Source: Streptomyces cavernicola
GTDB lineage: Bacteria > Actinomycetota > Actinomycetes > Streptomycetales > Streptomycetaceae
Direction of reading: 5' to 3'
Assembly (NCBI RefSeq): GCF_029968035.1
Contig: NZ_JASCIQ010000039.1
Location: 1-64,000 of the forward strand
DNA: 64,000 nucleotides
Below the pieces are notes generated by a model that was not told the DNA's origin, did no database searches, and saw only the letters and a list, made by a program, of their open reading frames with translations. A program made the translations under genes and the position numbers. The stretch's first letter is position 1. The number at the start of each line of letters is the position of its first letter. Of this stretch, positions 59,000 to 64,000 are shown piece after piece.

Positions 59000-61288
59000 G
59001 TGCTCAGACCTTCCACGGCCAGACCTGACGCGCGCGAGCGCAGACCGCGTCGCGGCGGACCGCGCCGCAGACTGCTCCAGCTCGCGCTCGCCCCGCTCGC
59101 GGGTCTCGCCCTGCTCGCCGCCCCGGCCGACGCGGCTCCCCCGCCGCCGGACGACGAGTACCGGCCGGTGCGCGGGCCCTCCGCCCCCGCCGAGTACCGC
59201 TACCGGCAGAAGGCCCTGCCCGGCGAGACGCTGCCCCGGCACGCGCACGCCGACGCGGCCGCCGAGGCGCGCGAACTGCCCGTCGGGGGCGGCGACTGGA
59301 AGTCGCTCGGGCCCACCAACATCGGCGGCCGGATCGTCTCCCTCGCCCTCGACCCGCAGCGCGCCGACACCCTGTACGCGGCCGCGGCCAGCGGCGGGAT
59401 CTGGCGCAGCACCGACGCGGGCCGGACCTTCGAACCCGCCTGGCCCGACGACGCGACCCAGGCCATGGGCGCCGTCGCCACGAGCCCCGACGGCACCCTG
59501 TACGCGGGCACCGGCGAGCCCAACCCGGGCGGCGGCTCCATCACGTACGAGGGCACCGGCCTGTACCGGTCGACCGACGGCGGCAAGAGCTGGAAGCCCA
59601 GCGGCCTGCGCGACTCAGGGGCGATCAGCGCCATCACCGTCGACCCCGACCACCCGAAGCGGGTGTACGCGGCGGCGGCCGGTTCGCTCTACAACGGCGG
59701 CGGCGACCGGGGCGTGTACCGCTCCGACGACGGCGGCCGGTCCTGGAAGCGGATTCTGGAAGGCGCCAACGAGTTCACCGGCGCCACCGAGATCTTCGTG
59801 CAGGACGAGCGGCTGTACGCGGTCCTGTGGGACCACCGCCGCACCCCCGAGAAGCGCACGTACGGCGGCGTCGGCTCCGGGGTGTTCCGCAGCGACGACG
59901 ACGGCCGGAGCTGGGAGCGGCTCGGCGGCGGCCTGCCCGAGGCGGGCCCGGACGTCGGCCGGATCGGGCTCGCCGTCGCGGGCGACCGGGTGTACGCCCT
60001 GGTGAACACCACCGCGGGCCCCTTCCAGGGCTTCTACGCCTCGGACGACGGCGGCGACTCGTTCGTGCAGAGCGCGGCCGACGACCAGCTCAAGGGCTCG
60101 CAGTCCACGTTCGGCTGGTGGTTCTCCAAGATCTGGGCGGACCCCGCCGACCCGACCCATCTGCACGCGGCCGGCGTGCCGTTGATGACGTCCAAGGACG
60201 CGGGCGCGACCTGGACGTACGACGACACCTCGATCCACGTGGACCAGCACGCCATGGTCTGGGACCCGCGCAAGCCGGGCCGGGTGTACCTGGGCAACGA
60301 CGGCGGCGTCTACCGCTCGGACGCGAACGGCGACGGCGGCTGGGTGCGGGCCGAGCACCAGCCGTACACCCAGCTGTACAGCGCGGCCATCACGCCCGAG
60401 GACCCGTCCCGGATCTCCGGCGGCGCGCAGGACAACGGCTCGATCCGGTCGTGGGGCGGCGAGCGGTTCAACGAGTACCTGGGCGGTGACGGCGAGGAGA
60501 ACCTGATCGACCCGACCGACCCGGACAAGGTGATCGCCTGTTACCAGTACGGGAACTGCTTCCGCTCCACCGACGGCGGCGACACCATGACGTACTTCGC
60601 GGACGCGACGACGTACCAGCGCCGCAACTGGTTCACGCCCGTGGTGCATGACCCCTCCGACCCGAGGGTGCTCTACTACGGCGCGGAGGTGGTCAACCGG
60701 TCCACGGACGGCGGGAAGACGTGGAAGGCGATCAGCCCGGACCTCTCCGGCGGCCCCGGCGACGACCCCAACTACCCGAACTACGGGACGGTTTCGTCCA
60801 TCGCGCCCGCGGGCGACGGCCGCACGGTGTACGCGGGCACGGACGACGGCCGGGTCTGGGTCACCGAGGACGGCGGTGCGAACTGGACGAAGATCGCCGA
60901 GGGCCGGCCGTGGGTGACCCGGGTCGTGGTGGACCCGAACGACCCGAGCCGGGTGTTCACGACCCACTCCGGTTACCGCTCCGGCTCCCCGCTCGCTCAT
61001 GTCTACGGCTCCACGGACGGCGGGCGGACCTGGAAGAACCTGTCCGGGAACCTGCCGGACGCACCCGTCAACGACCTTGTGGTGGACGTGGGTTCGGCTT
61101 CCGGTTCACTGGTCGTCGGCACCGACCAGGGCGTCTTCCGCTCCCCTTCGGGCTCGGGTGACGACTGGCAGCGGTACGGGCACGGCCTGCCCGCCGTGCC
61201 GGTCGACGACATCGAGTACGACCCGTCCCGGGGCCGTCTGGTCGCGGCGACGTTCGGGCGCGGGTTCTACGAGCTGGGCGCGGAGTAG
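59000..61288 (+). CDS. Secreted Asp-box (BNR/sortilin-like) beta-propeller protein
   Basis: 762 residues from GTG 59000. Signal peptide with Arg-rich start and core LLQLALAPLAGLALLAAPAD. At least ten Asp-box motifs of the S-x-D-x-G-x-x-W form (STDAGRTF, STDGGKSW, SDDGGRSW, SDDDGRSW, SDDGGDSF, SKDAGATW, STDGGKTW, TEDGGANW, STDGGRTW and more) mark a large, double beta-propeller like xyloglucanase and sortilin folds. Likely a secreted glycan-binding or glycan-cleaving protein; no catalytic residues can be assigned with certainty. Confidence 0.9.
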   Translation: MLRPSTARPDARERRPRRGGPRRRLLQLALAPLAGLALLAAPADAAPPPPDDEYRPVRGPSAPAEYRYRQKALPGETLPRHAHADAAAEARELPVGGGDWKSLGPTNIGGRIVSLALDPQRADTLYAAAASGGIWRSTDAGRTFEPAWPDDATQAMGAVATSPDGTLYAGTGEPNPGGGSITYEGTGLYRSTDGGKSWKPSGLRDSGAISAITVDPDHPKRVYAAAAGSLYNGGGDRGVYRSDDGGRSWKRILEGANEFTGATEIFVQDERLYAVLWDHRRTPEKRTYGGVGSGVFRSDDDGRSWERLGGGLPEAGPDVGRIGLAVAGDRVYALVNTTAGPFQGFYASDDGGDSFVQSAADDQLKGSQSTFGWWFSKIWADPADPTHLHAAGVPLMTSKDAGATWTYDDTSIHVDQHAMVWDPRKPGRVYLGNDGGVYRSDANGDGGWVRAEHQPYTQLYSAAITPEDPSRISGGAQDNGSIRSWGGERFNEYLGGDGEENLIDPTDPDKVIACYQYGNCFRSTDGGDTMTYFADATTYQRRNWFTPVVHDPSDPRVLYYGAEVVNRSTDGGKTWKAISPDLSGGPGDDPNYPNYGTVSSIAPAGDGRTVYAGTDDGRVWVTEDGGANWTKIAEGRPWVTRVVVDPNDPSRVFTTHSGYRSGSPLAHVYGSTDGGRTWKNLSGNLPDAPVNDLVVDVGSASGSLVVGTDQGVFRSPSGSGDDWQRYGHGLPAVPVDDIEYDPSRGRLVAATFGRGFYELGAE

Positions 61289-61295
61289 GGTCGAT

Positions 61296-61324
61296 TTTTT
61301 CATGTCTCAGTGAGACATGAAAAA
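61296..61324. promoter_or_regulatory. AT-rich 29-bp palindrome
   Basis: TTTTTCATGTCTCA (61296-61309), central G, TGAGACATGAAAAA (61311-61324): perfect 14-bp arms, strikingly AT-rich. It starts 8 bp after the propeller gene stop and lies 162 bp before the regulator start. A 1-nt centre suits a dimer-bound operator better than a hairpin loop, but it could also act as a terminator. Confidence 0.6.
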
Positions 61325-61485
61325 TTGTGTGCCGTCGGTCGCCGGAGTGGTACGGCGACCGGCGGCTTCACAACTCGCCTGCATTTCCCGCCCGTTGAGA
61401 CCTCCCGTGTGCAGTACGCGTCGACGCCACGGGCGGATCTTGTGATTCGCCCCGCGCCGCCCCCGACGCTCTATAAACTCCCCGG

Positions 61486-64000
61486 GTGGCGATCACGGGC
61501 GAGTTATCCACAGACGCAGACGCAAATCAGCAGCTCCGATTCGCTCTCCTCGGCCCACTCCAGGCCTGGCGCGGCAGCACGCCCGTGGATCTCGGGCCGG
61601 TGCGCGAGCAGGCCCTGCTCGCCGCCCTCCTCCTGCGCCCCGGCCGCACCGTCAGCCGGCGGCAACTCCTCGACGGCGTCTGGGGATCCGAGCCGCCCGG
61701 CACCGGCGCCAAGGTGATCCCGGTCTACGTGCACCGCCTGCGCAGACGCCTCGACACCCCCGGCCGGGGCGCCGCCGAGTCCCTGCTCGTCACCGCGCGC
61801 GGCGGCTACTGCTTCGCGCCCGCGAACACCCCGGGCGGCGCCCGGGTGGACGTCGTCCGCTGCGCCGAGCTGGCCGCCGAGGGGCGCGCGGCCCGGGACG
61901 CCGGCGACCTGGCCGCCGCGGCCACCGCCTGGTCCGCCGCCCTCGGCCTGTACCGCGGCGAGCCCCTCGCCTCCGTGCCGGGCCCCTTCGCGGAGGGCGA
62001 GCGGCTCCGCCTCACCGAGCAACGCCTCACCCTCGCCCAGGAGTTGGCGTCCGCCCGGCTGCGGCTCGGGCGGCACGCGGAGGCGGTCGGCGAGCTGTAC
62101 GCGCTGGCCGCGGAGCACCCGTACCACGAGGCGCTCGCCGCGCTCCTGATGCGGGCCCTGTACGCCGCGAACCGGCAGTCCGACGCGCTCGACGTGTACG
62201 CCGCGGTCCGCCGCCGCCTCGTCGACGAGCAGGGCGTGGAGCCCGGCGCGGAGCTGCGGCAGGCCCACGAGGCGGTGCTGCGCGGCGACCCGGCCCCGGC
62301 GCCGCAGGCCCCCCGCCCGGCGGCGCCCGCCCCTCCCCCCGCCCGTCCCCGGCGGCAGGAACTCCCCGTCGACATCGGCAGGTTCACCGGCCGGGACCGC
62401 GAGCTCGGCCTGCTCCTCGCGCCCGCGGAGCCGGACGTGGTGACCGTGCGGACCGTGGACGGCATGGCGGGGATCGGGAAGACCGCGCTCGCCGTGCACG
62501 CGGCCCGGAAGCTGTCCGAGGGGCACCCGGACGGCTGCCTGTTCGTGGAGCTGCACGGGCACCGCGAGGACCACGAGGCCGCAGGCCGGCAGCGCGTGCT
62601 GCGCAGGCTGCTCCGCTCGGTCGGTGCGGGCGAGGGCGAGGACTCCGAGGACCTCGACGAGCTGGCCGCGTCCTGGCGCGCCGCGACGGCCGGCCTGCGG
62701 CTGCTCCTCGTACTCGACGACGCCTCCGCCGCCGAACAGGTGCGGCCGCTGCTGCCCGCCGGGCCCGGCAGCATGGTCCTGGTGACCAGCCGGCAGCGGC
62801 TGACCGGCCTGGACGCGGACCGCCGCATCTCGCTGGCGCCGCTCGGCCTGGACGAGGCGGCGGGGCTGCTCACCCGCATCGTCGGCGGCGAGGGCTCGGC
62901 GCGGGAGCGGGCCGCCGTACGCGAACTGGCCGCGCTCTGCGACCGGTTGCCGCTCGCGCTGCGGATCGTCGGGGCCCGTATCCAGGACCGTCCACTGTGG
63001 GCGGTGGAGGCGCTGGCGGCGCGCCTCACCGACGGCGAGCGCCGCCTCGACGAACTCGCCGTCGAGGACCGCAGCGTCGAGGTCGCCTTCCAGCTCTCGT
63101 ACGGGCAGCTCCCGCCCGGCGAGCAGCGCGCGTTCCGGGCCCTCGGCCTGTCGCCGACCGTGCAGTTCGACCGGCTCGCGCTCGCCGCGCTGCTCGGCCG
63201 GACCCCCGCCGAGGCCGAGCAGGCCCTGCAGCAGCTGGCCGACGCGAGCCTCGTCCAGCAGGTCACCGCCGACCGCTACCGTCTGCACGACCTGATGGCC
63301 GTCTACGCCCGCCGCGTCGCCGCCACCCGCCCCGACGAGGCGGCGGCCGCCCGCGAGCGGGTCTTCCGGCTCTACGTGACGGCCGCGCGCTGCGCCAGCG
63401 ACTGGGGGACGTCCGTGCCGGGCGCGGACGCCCGCGACACCGGCCCGTTCACCGACTGGGAGGACGCCGCGGCCTGGCTGGACGCGGCCGGCGCCGAACT
63501 CGTCGACGTCATCGGGCAGTCCGTGGCCGCGGGCCAGCACGACGACGCCTGCCGGCTCGCCGAGGGCCTGGTCGACTACCTCACCCGGCAGGGCCGCTTC
63601 CACGAGTGCCGCACCGCCCTGGAGACCGCTCTCCCCTTCGCCGACCGGTCCTCGGAACAACGCTTCGCCTCCGCGCTGCGTACGGGCATGGGCATCATGT
63701 ACGGCCTGCAGGGCCGGTACCGGCAGGCCCGCGACTGGTTCACGCAGGCCCTGGACCTCAGCCGCCGGGCCGACGACCCGCACGAGCAGGCCCGCGCCTC
63801 GGCGGGCCTCGGCACGTTCGCCAACCTGGAGGGCGACGCGGCGGAGTCCATGACGCACTTCGCCGAAGTCGCCCGCCTGGTCGGCTCGTTGGAGCACGAC
63901 GACTGGCTGATGGGGTCCGTGATGACGCGCGTCGGCGACATCCACCACCAGCTCGGCGAGCACGACAAGGCGTACGACCGCTACACCGACGCCATCGCCC
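61486..64000 (+). CDS. AfsR/SARP-like regulator (wHTH-BTAD-NB-ARC-TPR), 3' end outside window
   Basis: 838 codons are visible and the frame is open at the window end. OmpR-like winged helix (QALLAALLLRPGRTVSRRQL, then VYVHRLRRRLD), BTAD domain (about 110-260), NB-ARC with P-loop DGMAGIGKTAL (about 325-335) and LLLVLDDAS, then TPR-type repeats. It activates secondary-metabolism or development genes. GTG 61486 is the only start after an in-frame TAA at 61474. Codon 7 is TTA (61504-61506), so translation should depend on bldA tRNA. Confidence 0.92.
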   Translation, partial: MAITGELSTDADANQQLRFALLGPLQAWRGSTPVDLGPVREQALLAALLLRPGRTVSRRQLLDGVWGSEPPGTGAKVIPVYVHRLRRRLDTPGRGAAESLLVTARGGYCFAPANTPGGARVDVVRCAELAAEGRAARDAGDLAAAATAWSAALGLYRGEPLASVPGPFAEGERLRLTEQRLTLAQELASARLRLGRHAEAVGELYALAAEHPYHEALAALLMRALYAANRQSDALDVYAAVRRRLVDEQGVEPGAELRQAHEAVLRGDPAPAPQAPRPAAPAPPPARPRRQELPVDIGRFTGRDRELGLLLAPAEPDVVTVRTVDGMAGIGKTALAVHAARKLSEGHPDGCLFVELHGHREDHEAAGRQRVLRRLLRSVGAGEGEDSEDLDELAASWRAATAGLRLLLVLDDASAAEQVRPLLPAGPGSMVLVTSRQRLTGLDADRRISLAPLGLDEAAGLLTRIVGGEGSARERAAVRELAALCDRLPLALRIVGARIQDRPLWAVEALAARLTDGERRLDELAVEDRSVEVAFQLSYGQLPPGEQRAFRALGLSPTVQFDRLALAALLGRTPAEAEQALQQLADASLVQQVTADRYRLHDLMAVYARRVAATRPDEAAAARERVFRLYVTAARCASDWGTSVPGADARDTGPFTDWEDAAAWLDAAGAELVDVIGQSVAAGQHDDACRLAEGLVDYLTRQGRFHECRTALETALPFADRSSEQRFASALRTGMGIMYGLQGRYRQARDWFTQALDLSRRADDPHEQARASAGLGTFANLEGDAAESMTHFAEVARLVGSLEHDDWLMGSVMTRVGDIHHQLGEHDKAYDRYTDAIA

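Overview
The window is a stretch of very GC-rich actinobacterial chromosome, almost certainly Streptomyces or a close relative. The evidence is the codon use, the sporulation regulator ssgG, DasR-type dre operators in front of the N-acetylglucosamine PTS genes, several copies of the short GC-rich repeat scattered between Streptomyces genes, a cysteine-bearing leader peptide, and a TTA codon confined to a regulatory gene. Gene order from the class A PBP to the SsgG, HPPD and osmoprotectant genes resembles, from memory, the SCO2897-SCO2935 part of the S. coelicolor core.

Layout. 1-4.6 kb looks like a small accessory island: a translationally coupled pair of unknown genes, a PLD-helicase-DUF3427 protein of the kind linked to phage defence, and two small genes. 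4.6-14.3 kb has acetyltransferase, membrane proteins, a GlxA-type regulator with a DUF445 protein, a secreted SGNH hydrolase and a four-gene ABC-exporter/DUF1707 operon. 14.5-20.5 kb is housekeeping: PBP, GroES-like protein, DUF3618, Bcp peroxidase, tRNA-Leu(UAG), RdgB and RNase PH. 20.7-23.9 kb is the GlcNAc PTS locus (nagF, nagE1, nagE2).

24-33 kb holds the MBL hydrolase, a membrane-anchored PemK-like protein, cysM-cysO with a leader peptide, mec, an amino-acid permease, DUF2017-clpS and the NAD salvage genes pncB-pncA. The order rdgB, rph, MBL, cysM, cysO, mec, DUF2017, clpS, pncB matches my recollection of Rv1330c-Rv1341 in M. tuberculosis, so the nag genes look like an insertion into an old actinobacterial cluster. 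CysO carries a thiocarboxylate for CysM, and Mec releases the product.

33-50 kb has a secreted M6 protease, two RDD proteins, ssgG, an FAD oxidase, a TPR protein, HPPD with a divergent Lrp/AsnC regulator, a four-gene osmoprotectant ABC transporter, a Lon-type secreted protease and an IclR regulator. 50-64 kb has an XPB-like helicase, a Doc-type toxin-antitoxin pair, an MFS transporter carrying a 165-bp palindromic element inserted in frame, a VOC protein, an acetyltransferase, a membrane Ser/Thr kinase, a secreted Asp-box propeller protein, and the first 838 codons of an AfsR/SARP-like regulator with a TTA codon.

The most interesting observations are the in-frame hairpin element in the MFS gene, the C-terminally extended CysO beside its JAMM protease, the paired dre operators that form an exact inverted repeat, the leader peptide, the single-gene PLD-helicase system, and a surprising number of short period-8 to period-19 tandem repeats at gene junctions.
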